Positions 42,288-51,061 of a DNA stretch of 64,000 nt are shown here, piece after piece; the stretch's first letter is position 1, and each line of letters begins with the position of its first letter. A program made the position numbers and the translations under genes. Below the pieces are notes generated by a model. It saw nothing but the letters and a program-made list of their open reading frames with translations, searched no databases and was not told where the DNA came from. This DNA is from Nostoc sp. C052 (GTDB lineage: Bacteria; Cyanobacteriota; Cyanobacteriia; Cyanobacteriales; Nostocaceae). Location of the stretch: the NCBI RefSeq assembly GCF_013393905.1, contig NZ_CP040272.1, positions 5,514,001 through 5,578,000 on the forward strand, read 5' to 3'.

Positions 42288-45056
42288 TTAACGCCGACGC
42301 TTCACAAAAATGAATAGGGCGATCGCACTCACACCTAAAAGCCATCCCCCTGATGCTTCAGGGACGCTAACTTTCAAGGGATTAATGGGTTTAGAGAGAT
42401 TTTCCTTCCCATTCTCAACTTTCCGATCAAAGCGATCGCCTTGGGCTTCTGCTGCTTTGAGTAACTGTCTTTGCTCATCGTTGACTAATACCAACATCGA
42501 AGAATAAGGGCTGACAATCTTGTACTTTTTGGCTACGGCATGAATCGCATCCAAACCTTTGAGGTTGTCTAACTTAATTTCTTTACTCAACCCTAAAATT
42601 AATTGTCTGGCTGCTAATGGCAATAAATCATCTTGTTGATTGCTAGTTGCAATTGCTGTGTCTAATGTTTGCAGATACCAAGCATAACCATTAACAACAC
42701 TCACAACAGAGTTACTTAAAATTGATTTAGTCGCAATTCGTTGCAGCACCTCAGAAATATCAACACCAACTCCACCACCGCTATCTTGCAATGATTTAAT
42801 GATGCCATCGTTATAAGCTCCAGGTAATTCACCTAGATGTATCATCCACAAAGGTGCAGGCGAATCGGGGACAGTTTTATTATTCTTCGATAATTCATAA
42901 CTACCTTCATCACTCACCAGCAAAACGACATCATAAGCTGTATCTCCACGTAAATTATTAAATTGTGTCAGCATTTCTTGGGGTTGAATTGTGCCGTAAA
43001 AGGTGACTTTTTCCGGTTGGAATTGCTGGAGATCGTCTAACCGTTTGGGTGTAACTCCTGGAGAAACACTGAGATATAAATCTGCATCGTTGTTTGTCAA
43101 ATCATTATCTGCAAAGTCGTGTTTTTTCAACCATGATAATGTTTGTACTAATTCTTGAATATGTTTCCCCATACTGCGAGAAGTATCGAGAACTACAGCA
43201 ACTCGTTGGTTTTTAGGTAAGGTGTAATCTTGACTAGATAAGGGTTTAGCTAATATTTTGTAGCCTTCTTCTAAATTTACTTCATGCAATACAGGCTGAA
43301 TTTTTCCACTTGCAGGGATAAATTTTTCTAACCAAGCATCGTCTTTCAAACCGATTTCTTTACCGTTACGGATACGCTTGGTTTGATTAGTCCAGAATAT
43401 ATTACGTCTTTCACCTAAATCGGGCATTTCCCAACCAGAGTCTTGTCCTAGAACTTTGTAAGTTAACCATAGGTGCATTTCTGTAGGGAGCGCTGGTTGC
43501 CCTTGTATTTGTTGTACATTGTTAGGAGGAATAGGAAAAGCCCGTAAGCGATAATGTCTCGGTCCTACTTGTTCCAACAAAGCTGGATCTATAGGCCGTG
43601 AACGTCTAACTTGAGAATTATAAACTTTCTGGGCAGCACCGCGAGGAGAGACAACAAAAGGAAAACGTTGGTCTAATTTATTAGTATCTCCCAACCATAA
43701 GCCAGTAATTACAGCGCTTTCTGGCAAAGAAAAGGAGTAAAAAACTTCCTGAACTTCTCGTGTTTGGTTTTTATAAACTTCGTGCAATTCCACATCAGCC
43801 CAATCACCATGTTCTTTAACTGTGACTTCTTGTGATCCCAATAAAACTTTTTTTTCGTTAATATTTAATAAACCTGCTTTAACTTCTTCTTCATTAAAAG
43901 TCGATTGTACTGCGTGGCTAACTGCTGTTTTTTCTGCTTTTTGTAGAGGTGTATCAAAAAAATCGGCGTAAAGTTTTTCTGCCTTGGCGGGATCTTTTTC
44001 AGAACCATTATATAAAAATGGCGACATGAGAAAGTTATAAGTTGCTTGCAATCCATCAGCAGCCGATTTATCTAAGCCTAATACATGACGATACATAGCA
44101 CTGATGTGATTATTTTCTTGCTTGCTGCTAAGGTAGCGGTAAGAAGATAAATAAGCATTAACTAATCCTGTACGAATTTGTTCTGACTTGGCTACAAGTG
44201 TTTGGCGATCGCCATCATTTTTAGGTGCATTAGCTAAGAGTGAAAAAGCTAGTACTTGGGGTTGTTGTTGTAAAGATATAAAAGTAACTGCAAACGCCAC
44301 AAAAACTGCACTAGCACCAGCAAATGTTTTCTTCTTACCATGTTCTAAAGCAAAAGCTCTTAAAATTTTTGCTCCCGAATTTACATACATTGCTGTTAGC
44401 ATCGATGGCATGGCAATAAACAATGTGGCACTAAAACCAATAAGAGCCAGCCAAATGAGAATCACAAATACCCCTCCAAGAAAAGCTGAGTGATATAGTA
44501 CATCCCATAATGGTTTTAACCATGTAAATTTGATAAATTCTTGCAACAGAAATACTGCAAAAGGCAAGGCGTAAAATAATAAAATTGCACCTGCATAAAT
44601 GCCAAATACCAGCATTAATGTATGGGCTAACATTTGTACCCATTGCAAACCACTTTTGCGTCGGTCAGCATAACCCAAAAATAATTCTCCAGCAAAAGCA
44701 GCTATACATACGCCAGTTACGATCAGAATTTGGCTACTAGCTGGTGTCAGTTCTCGAATCACAAATAACCGCAACAAACACAACACAAATAACGGTGCTT
44801 CTATACCATAAAATAGGCGAATTACTTTCAAAGGTTGTTTAAGAAATTTCCAGCCACCGATAATACTAGAAAATGTGGGTATGGCAATTAAAGTAACTAG
44901 AGTCAAGGAAAATTCAGTTGGGATATCACCTGTTAATGTTGCTTGAAATAATGGCACGCCTACATAAGGTAATATTCCTATATAAACTAACATTAAAAAT
45001 GCCAGGTTCCAGAGCCAAAATATTCCGTAGAAACTTGTATTCCAAAACGATATCAC
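42288..45056 (-). CDS. PEP-CTERM integral membrane protein with VIT and vWA domains
   Basis: The 922-residue protein fits the PEP-CTERM integral membrane family. The first ~280 residues contain about seven membrane helices. A VIT-like domain follows (~390-560; EVTVKEHGDWADVELHEVYK, REVQEVFYSFSLPESAVITG), then a von Willebrand A domain (~630-760) with the MIDAS start VVLDTSRSMGKH. The protein ends with a PEP-CTERM sorting signal: VPEASGG, a hydrophobic stretch (WLLGVSAIALFIFV) and KRRR. Such signals are recognised by exosortase, so the C-terminus may be processed in the membrane. A role in exopolysaccharide or surface assembly is inferred from the family. It is transcribed alone. Confidence 0.9.
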   Translation of the reverse strand: MISFWNTSFYGIFWLWNLAFLMLVYIGILPYVGVPLFQATLTGDIPTEFSLTLVTLIAIPTFSSIIGGWKFLKQPLKVIRLFYGIEAPLFVLCLLRLFVIRELTPASSQILIVTGVCIAAFAGELFLGYADRRKSGLQWVQMLAHTLMLVFGIYAGAILLFYALPFAVFLLQEFIKFTWLKPLWDVLYHSAFLGGVFVILIWLALIGFSATLFIAMPSMLTAMYVNSGAKILRAFALEHGKKKTFAGASAVFVAFAVTFISLQQQPQVLAFSLLANAPKNDGDRQTLVAKSEQIRTGLVNAYLSSYRYLSSKQENNHISAMYRHVLGLDKSAADGLQATYNFLMSPFLYNGSEKDPAKAEKLYADFFDTPLQKAEKTAVSHAVQSTFNEEEVKAGLLNINEKKVLLGSQEVTVKEHGDWADVELHEVYKNQTREVQEVFYSFSLPESAVITGLWLGDTNKLDQRFPFVVSPRGAAQKVYNSQVRRSRPIDPALLEQVGPRHYRLRAFPIPPNNVQQIQGQPALPTEMHLWLTYKVLGQDSGWEMPDLGERRNIFWTNQTKRIRNGKEIGLKDDAWLEKFIPASGKIQPVLHEVNLEEGYKILAKPLSSQDYTLPKNQRVAVVLDTSRSMGKHIQELVQTLSWLKKHDFADNDLTNNDADLYLSVSPGVTPKRLDDLQQFQPEKVTFYGTIQPQEMLTQFNNLRGDTAYDVVLLVSDEGSYELSKNNKTVPDSPAPLWMIHLGELPGAYNDGIIKSLQDSGGGVGVDISEVLQRIATKSILSNSVVSVVNGYAWYLQTLDTAIATSNQQDDLLPLAARQLILGLSKEIKLDNLKGLDAIHAVAKKYKIVSPYSSMLVLVNDEQRQLLKAAEAQGDRFDRKVENGKENLSKPINPLKVSVPEASGGWLLGVSAIALFIFVKRRR

Positions 45057-45534
45057 AGTTTTACTCCTCTAAGAATTATTGACCAACTAATCAATGCTTA
45101 AAGCATAGATCCTTCTTTTAATTTTTCCCTTAACACTGGCTTTTCTAACAATTTGCTTAGACAATTAAACCTTGTATCAAGGTTTAACACCAACACCCCA
45201 CTAGTACAGTACAAAAAAAATTGCAAATCAAAACTCAACTCATCTTTGCAACTTTTAACATCACACTTTAATAGCAGCCTCAGCAGTCTATTTACAAGAT
45301 ACAAGCTTTTGTTATTTCTGGTTGGAGTCCGTGCGATCGCGCTTTGTGGCTTAAAACACTGGCGATATTTGACATGATTGCACTCTGCACAGTACCTTTG
45401 TGCGATCGCCTTTCTTATATAAAGGTAAGTCCGCGATCGCGCATGTCAGCTTTGTGGGAGAAACCCTATACGCACAGAGTAGTATGAGCGATAACATTTT
45501 ATATAAATTGAACACTGTGGATAAAATGCTAGAT
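45057..45534. other. Divergent intergenic region
   Basis: A 478-bp region between two divergent genes. It contains three HIP1 or near-HIP1 sites (about 45333, 45402 and 45433). No separate gene or RNA is recognised; an in-frame extension of the next gene runs back to 45400 but has no signal-peptide or domain content. Confidence 0.45.
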
Positions 45535-46680
45535 ATGAAATGCCAATTCTTACTCAACGCCTTGTTCGCACAGATGAAAGCAGGATATTGGTGGATCAGT
45601 ATCTTATTATGGATGACTTTAGCTACCCCAAGCAAAGCATCTGTAATCTTGCGAATCGCAATTGAGAGGGGAGTTAATCAGGTAACAGTTGGCAGTTCTA
45701 CAACTGCGTTGGTTAAAGATGGTACTGGTCATACTCTCGGAAAATTACCAGCAATGAGTTCATTTTATGCCCAAGCAGTTCCAGGCGGTGTGGCTTTAGA
45801 TAAATGGCAGTCTGGTCTATTTTGGATTGAACCCACAGGCAAGGGATTCGTTTACATTGGCGAACGCTGGTATCGAGGCAGAACTCTCGTTATCCCAACA
45901 GACAAAGGACTAACCGCCGTTAACTGGGTTGATGACGAAGAATATCTCTACAGTGTTGTTGGTGGCGAAATGGATACTGAGTGGCCTGCTGAAGCTTTGA
46001 AAGCACAAGCAGTTGCCGCCAGGACTTTTGCTCTCTATGAGCGAGAAAAACAACGCAATAATCCTATTTACGATTTAGGCGATAGTCCAGATCACTGGCA
46101 GAATTATAAAGGAGTAATCAATGAAACTCCTAGTACTTATGCCGCCGTCGATGCAACTGATAAACAAGTACTAACTTATAAAGACAGTGTTATTCTCTCA
46201 GTTTTTCATGATTGTTCTGGAGGACATACTGAAAATGTCGAAGACGTTTGGGGAAGCCACGAGCCTTACCTGCGTGCTGTTGAAGATTACGATCAAAATG
46301 TTAGCGAGTGCAAATGGGTGAAAACTTTCTCCCCTAGAGAAATTAGTGCCAGAATTTCTGATGTCGGCAATGTTAAAGACATGATTGTACAAACATACTC
46401 ACCTTTTGGTAGTGTTAAAGTCTTAAAAATCGTTGGTGACAAAGCTACCATTGTACTGGTTGGCGAAAAAGTACGTACAGCCCTGAAGATTAAAAGTACC
46501 CACTTTATCCTTACCAAATCCGCAGATGGTAGTTTTGTACTTCAAGGACTTGGCTATGGTCATGGTTTAGGCATGAGTCAATGGGGCGCATACAATTTAG
46601 CTAAAAGAGGAGTAAACTACCTGCAAATTTTAGGGCATTATTATCAGGGCGTAGCTTTAAGTACCATTAACGCTAAATAA
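45535..46680 (+). CDS. SpoIID/LytB-domain protein, exported
   Basis: The protein has a hydrophobic export segment (YWWISILLWMTLATPSKAS) and then a SpoIID/LytB-type domain: LRIAIERGVNQVTVG, YLYSVVGGEMDTEWPAEALKAQAVAARTFAL, VFHDCSGGHTENVEDVWG, and a C-terminal GLGYGHGLGMSQWGAYNLAKRG. SpoIID is a lytic transglycosylase acting on peptidoglycan glycan strands lacking stem peptides; cyanobacterial homologues are common but uncharacterised. The start is uncertain: in-frame ATGs at 45484, 45535 and 45574 all precede the export segment. I chose 45535; the 45574 ATG would give the most typical signal-peptide length. Confidence 0.85.
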   Translation: MKCQFLLNALFAQMKAGYWWISILLWMTLATPSKASVILRIAIERGVNQVTVGSSTTALVKDGTGHTLGKLPAMSSFYAQAVPGGVALDKWQSGLFWIEPTGKGFVYIGERWYRGRTLVIPTDKGLTAVNWVDDEEYLYSVVGGEMDTEWPAEALKAQAVAARTFALYEREKQRNNPIYDLGDSPDHWQNYKGVINETPSTYAAVDATDKQVLTYKDSVILSVFHDCSGGHTENVEDVWGSHEPYLRAVEDYDQNVSECKWVKTFSPREISARISDVGNVKDMIVQTYSPFGSVKVLKIVGDKATIVLVGEKVRTALKIKSTHFILTKSADGSFVLQGLGYGHGLGMSQWGAYNLAKRGVNYLQILGHYYQGVALSTINAK

Positions 46681-46687
46681 CATGAAA

Positions 46688-47746
46688 TTAATACTTCTGG
46701 GATAATTTTGGTTGATCTAAATACTGATAAACTAGATGAGAAACTTGGCGTACAAACTCCCTTCCTCGTTCATCATCATGGGGTCTAATCACAAAAATAC
46801 CTGCCAAGTAATGCTTACCATTTGGCAAACTAATAATTCCTGCATCCCCAACCAAAAATCCAATATCTCCAGTTTTATGAGCAATAGTTCCACCTTTCCC
46901 CACACCAGCCGCCAGTAATTTATTATTATGACAATGACGCAAGATATCTAAAACTTGTCCTTGACTACCCTCTGAAATCAGCTTATGTTGGTCAACCAAG
47001 GCTGACAACCGGACTAAATCTGCTGGACTAGTGGTGTTAGTGCCTTTAAAGTCTCCTAACATATTGCGAATGACTGTGTTTTTTAGTCCCCAACTGTGGA
47101 AACGCTGATTAAGTTTTGCTTTTCCGCCTAGACGATCAATAATCATGTTACTAGCAGTATTATCACTGATAGTAATCATTTTGTTAACAGTTTCTATTAC
47201 GCTCAGTTTGATTCCTGCTCGTTTATACTGTAAGTCACCAGAACCACTCGCTACTAAGTCACGTCGCATTACTAGCTTTTCATCAAGTTTGATGTTCCCA
47301 GCATCTACTTGTTCAAATAAAGCAATTAAAATCGGATATTTAATAGTGCTAGCTGCTGGAAATACCTTTTCACCATCAATATTCAAATAGTTTCCTGTTT
47401 CTATATCTAAAAAAAACATTCCCGGTTTGAGAAAACTGTAATGAGCCATTAATGCTTTAACTTGAGACTTTAGCTCTGGTATTTCTTTTCCTAATGGAAT
47501 AATTCCACCAAATAAAGAAGTATCGTTTGTATTATTGAAAATTTCTGGTTTATTGAGTTGAGGAAGCAACTTTTTTTGCACAATTCTGGGACTTTCAAAG
47601 CTAGCCAATAAATACTTCCAATCTCTTGTTGATTCTAGATAATTCCGAGTAGAGTCAATTTTTTGAGATTTTAATCTTGCTGCTAAACTGGGCGATGTTA
47701 GTAAAAAAATACTAAGAATAGGTAGTAAGAACCAGCGTAATCTCAT
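46688..47746 (-). CDS. Beta-lactamase-fold serine hydrolase, exported
   Basis: The 352-residue protein has a signal peptide (RWFLLPILSIFLLTSPSLAA) and the class A beta-lactamase/PBP fold: SxxK in FPAASTIKYPILIALFEQ, SDN in TISDNTASNMIIDRLGG, and KTG in IAHKTGDIGFLVGD. The omega-loop Glu of true class A lactamases (ExxN) is not seen; the region reads GDFKGTNTTSPADL. It is therefore more likely a penicillin-binding or D,D-peptidase/esterase-like protein than an antibiotic-resistance enzyme. It is convergent with the SpoIID gene, with only 7 bp between stops. Confidence 0.85.
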   Translation of the reverse strand: MRLRWFLLPILSIFLLTSPSLAARLKSQKIDSTRNYLESTRDWKYLLASFESPRIVQKKLLPQLNKPEIFNNTNDTSLFGGIIPLGKEIPELKSQVKALMAHYSFLKPGMFFLDIETGNYLNIDGEKVFPAASTIKYPILIALFEQVDAGNIKLDEKLVMRRDLVASGSGDLQYKRAGIKLSVIETVNKMITISDNTASNMIIDRLGGKAKLNQRFHSWGLKNTVIRNMLGDFKGTNTTSPADLVRLSALVDQHKLISEGSQGQVLDILRHCHNNKLLAAGVGKGGTIAHKTGDIGFLVGDAGIISLPNGKHYLAGIFVIRPHDDERGREFVRQVSHLVYQYLDQPKLSQKY

Positions 47747-48150
47747 TGATTTATTTCCGTGATAGCTTAATTTAATTAGAAAATTTTTTGGACAATTTGT
47801 GTAGTGTACCTTTAATCTGACAAGATTGTAGTTATATTTGTTTACAATGTCAAGATTTCAATTGATTATCTTGTTAACTAAATAATCAACAAATAATCAG
47901 AATTTTAAACTCAAGATTATGACATACTTTCTTGATAAAGATATTACAGAATTATGACGAAAGTATGTTTAATTTATCTGAATTGCACTTCCAAGCATCA
48001 ACTGTGAACAATTAAGTGGGGCGGATAAGCGATCGCACTCTTGGCAATCTCTCAATAGATAGTTATACTTTCTCTGAAAGTAAGCAGATAAATAGTCTAA
48101 ACTTACTATCAATAGGGTGACTGACTGTTTAAGCATTGAAGGAAGTTGAC
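47747..48150. other. AT-rich divergent intergenic region
   Basis: A 404-bp region between the serine hydrolase and the deacetylase gene. It contains one HIP1-type site near 48030. No gene, RNA or clear repeat was found. Confidence 0.4.
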
Positions 48151-49062
48151 GTGATCAATAATAAGGAGAGTCTTTGGACTCCAGGTAAATTAGTTGGGCT
48201 GCTTATCTTATTATGTGGTGGCTTTAGTCTGGGTTTAATCATCTTTAGTAAAATAAATCTTTTTCAGTTTGATTCAAAACAGACTATAAATGTAAATAAC
48301 GTAGCGGCAAATGTCGGAACTCAACAGCGAGTTGAGGAATTAAAGATAGCGATGCTCAAAAGCTGGCAAGGGGAAGCACAAGTAAAGGGTTTTTCTGACT
48401 CTATTCCATCAAGTTTTCAAGGTGCAATAATTGACTCAGCAAAACTCTCTCCATCTCAGAAAGTCATTGCTCTCACCTTTGATGATGGCCCGTGGCCTGA
48501 AAGTACAGCAGAAGTGTTAGATATCCTGAAAAAAAATCAGATTAAAGGGACGTTTTTTGTAGTAGGAGAGAATGTAAAAAATTATCCCAAGTTACTCAAG
48601 CAGGAAATTGCTGAAGGTCATGTTATTGGTAACCACACTTGGCATCATTGGTATCAATTCTTGAATCCCCAAGCCGCTGCTTATGAAATTGACCACACCG
48701 AAGATATTATTTTTAAAACTACAGGCTTAAAAACAAATTTATTTCGACCACCTGGAGGAGTGATGCATAATGGGGTAGTTGACTATGCTAGAAATAGTAA
48801 ATACGCTATTATTATGTGGTCATCTGACTCTGTAGACTATTCCCGTCCTCCGGTTCCCAAATTAATCAGTAATATATTCAGAGAGGCAAAATCTGGTGGA
48901 ATTGTGTTGATGCATGATGGTGGTGGGAATCGTTCTAGAACTGTACAAGCTTTACCAGAAATTATAGACAACTTTCGCAATCAGGGATATCGCTTTGTCA
49001 CTATCCCTGAACTCTTAGAAATTCAAGATAAAAACCAAAAATTGATCGAAAATAAAAAGTAA
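48151..49062 (+). CDS. Polysaccharide deacetylase (NodB domain), membrane-anchored
   Basis: The protein has an N-terminal membrane anchor (LVGLLILLCGGFSLGLIIFS) and a NodB catalytic domain (~105-300). Motif 1 is IALTFDDGPWPES with the catalytic and metal Asp residues, motif 2 is GNHTWHHWY with the metal His pair, motif 3 is RPPGG, and motif 4 VLMHDGGG. Such enzymes remove N-acetyl groups from peptidoglycan or exopolysaccharide GlcNAc/MurNAc. I chose GTG at 48151 because AAGGAAG lies 5 bp upstream; the frame also has a TTG at 48136 that overlaps this site. It sits with two other cell-wall enzymes. Confidence 0.9.
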   Translation: MINNKESLWTPGKLVGLLILLCGGFSLGLIIFSKINLFQFDSKQTINVNNVAANVGTQQRVEELKIAMLKSWQGEAQVKGFSDSIPSSFQGAIIDSAKLSPSQKVIALTFDDGPWPESTAEVLDILKKNQIKGTFFVVGENVKNYPKLLKQEIAEGHVIGNHTWHHWYQFLNPQAAAYEIDHTEDIIFKTTGLKTNLFRPPGGVMHNGVVDYARNSKYAIIMWSSDSVDYSRPPVPKLISNIFREAKSGGIVLMHDGGGNRSRTVQALPEIIDNFRNQGYRFVTIPELLEIQDKNQKLIENKK

Positions 49063-49293
49063 AGTAACCTTGCTTAGGAAACTCTAAGAAATAAATTATC
49101 CAATATTGTCCAATGTTGTGGGGTGGGCATCTTGCTCGCCCAGTCCTCTTTTGAATACATTCCCAACCTGGAGGCTAGGAACGAGGCTACACATGCTTTT
49201 GAGCTTTTTTTAGTGTCATTCTGATACAGACCCAAGAGAAAATAAACGCAGTTTAAGCGTAAGCTAAAAATAAAAGACTTGGGTGCTGGTACT

Positions 49294-51060
49294 ATGTCGA
49301 TTCCAGGAATTTCGGAAGCAATAATCCGCCATAACTCCAACGCTTCATCCTACAGTCGTGGTGAAGAATATTATCGCAGGGGTGCGATCGCTGATCTCAA
49401 AAAACGCGGTAATCTGATTCAGGCAGAGATAGAGGGTAGCGAAATTACACCATATCAAGTCAGTATTCGTTTTGATGCAGGTGGAATTACCTCAGCTTGT
49501 TGTACTTGTCCTTATGATTATGATGGTTGGTGCAAACATATCGTTGCCACCTTATTAAGCTGTTCGCGTAAATCAGAAATCATTGAAGAACGTCCAACGC
49601 TAGAACAATTATTAAATCGCCTCGATCTTCTTCAAACTCAGCGATTATTACAAGAACTGGTGGAAAATAGACCAGAAATAATTGATGATATTGATGAGTT
49701 TGTCAGTTTGATAGACTTGCCAAAACCAAAAACAAAACAGCCTTCTACCCGCCAAAGCAAAATTGACACATCACCTTTTCGCTCTCATGTCAAGCGGATT
49801 TTGCGGGATGGATTGAAAGAATTAGAATATGGTTCAGAAGAAGACCCATTTACAGATGATTTGCTGGCTGTAATTGAGAAAGCGCGGGAGTTGGCAGAAA
49901 ATGGAGATGGCAATAATGCGATCGCAATTCTCGAAACTATTACCGAAACTTATGCCCAAGAATGGGACGAGTTGCTAGATTATGGTGGAGACAGTTATTC
50001 CATCGCAGAACCTCTTGATAGCGCCTGGACAGAAGCAATTTTGTGTGCAGAAATGTCTCAAGGAGAAATAGTAGATTTGCAGTTGATGTTGGAATCTTGG
50101 CAAGACGAAATCAGTGCAGATTTTAGTATGAGTTTAGCAGCATTGCATCAAGGTTGGGATTACGAACCACTGCAACAAATTATGCAAGGAGATGATACCG
50201 CAGAACTTTGGGAAAATGAAAGACCAAGCTTTGCTGATGATTTAGCATTGATTCGCTTGCAAATTCTTGAACGTCAAAATCGTTATACAGAGTATTTAAA
50301 TCTAGCTTTAGCAGAAGAAATGACTCTGCAATACCTAACGCAATTAGCAGCTTTGGGAAGAGTAGAAGAAGCCATGTCTGCGGCTAAAATCCTGATGGAA
50401 AGAGCAGAAGAGGGTTTTGCCCTAGCAAAAATATTGCGGGAAGATGGGTATTTGGTTGAAGCGTTAGAAATATGCCAAGCTGGTATCAGCTTAACAGGTA
50501 ACTGTTTATATGAATTTGCTACTTGGACAAGTGATTTAGCCCAAGGATTAGAAGATAATGCCACTGCTTTAACTGCTAGCATCATTGCTTTTAAAATCAG
50601 ACCATCTTTTCGAGACTATGGTAAAATTCAAGACTATGCAGGAGAAATTTGGTTGACACTCAAACAAGATTTGCTGCAAACACTGCGAGATCAGCCAGAT
50701 TGGGGAATACGAGAAGCTCAAGTTGATATTTTCCTCCATGAAGGATTAATTGATGATGCAATTAAAACAGTAGAAAGAGATAGTTACTATGCTTCAGAAC
50801 TAGTTCATCGAGTCATGGATGCAGCAGTTTCCCATAGTCCAAAGTGGGTAATTGATAACGCTCGCAGACGGGCAGAACCAATAATGGAACAAGGAAAAGC
50901 TGACCGTTATGACGCTGCGGTTAATTGGCTCAAAAAAGTAAAAGCTGCCTATCTTCAACTGGGACAAAAAGCTGAATGGTCTGCTTATCGCTCACAACTA
51001 GAAGCGGCTCATGGGCGGAAACGTAAATTAATGGAATTATTCAAAGAACTGAATAAATAA
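49294..51060 (+). CDS. SWIM zinc-finger protein
   Basis: The 588-residue protein has a SWIM zinc finger at residues ~50-85 (SACCTCPYDYDGWCKHIVATLLS; C-x-C then C-x-H). The rest is helical with TPR-like stretches (LAEEMTLQYLTQLAALGRVEEA). SWIM domains bind DNA or proteins and bacterial SWIM genes very often stand next to SNF2 helicases, as here: the helicase begins 1 bp after this stop codon. The pair probably acts as one complex. The ATG at 49294 is chosen over a TTG at 49279, since the domain begins right after it. Confidence 0.9.
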   Translation: MSIPGISEAIIRHNSNASSYSRGEEYYRRGAIADLKKRGNLIQAEIEGSEITPYQVSIRFDAGGITSACCTCPYDYDGWCKHIVATLLSCSRKSEIIEERPTLEQLLNRLDLLQTQRLLQELVENRPEIIDDIDEFVSLIDLPKPKTKQPSTRQSKIDTSPFRSHVKRILRDGLKELEYGSEEDPFTDDLLAVIEKARELAENGDGNNAIAILETITETYAQEWDELLDYGGDSYSIAEPLDSAWTEAILCAEMSQGEIVDLQLMLESWQDEISADFSMSLAALHQGWDYEPLQQIMQGDDTAELWENERPSFADDLALIRLQILERQNRYTEYLNLALAEEMTLQYLTQLAALGRVEEAMSAAKILMERAEEGFALAKILREDGYLVEALEICQAGISLTGNCLYEFATWTSDLAQGLEDNATALTASIIAFKIRPSFRDYGKIQDYAGEIWLTLKQDLLQTLRDQPDWGIREAQVDIFLHEGLIDDAIKTVERDSYYASELVHRVMDAAVSHSPKWVIDNARRRAEPIMEQGKADRYDAAVNWLKKVKAAYLQLGQKAEWSAYRSQLEAAHGRKRKLMELFKELNK

Positions 51061-51061
51061 T

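Noticed and set aside
46688..47746. Antibiotic-resistance beta-lactamase
   Set aside because: The omega-loop Glu motif is missing and the surroundings are cell-wall genes.
49074..49340. 88-codon minus-strand frame overlapping the SWIM gene start
   Set aside because: It overlaps the start of a well supported gene and includes repeat sequence near 49140-49190; no domain is visible.
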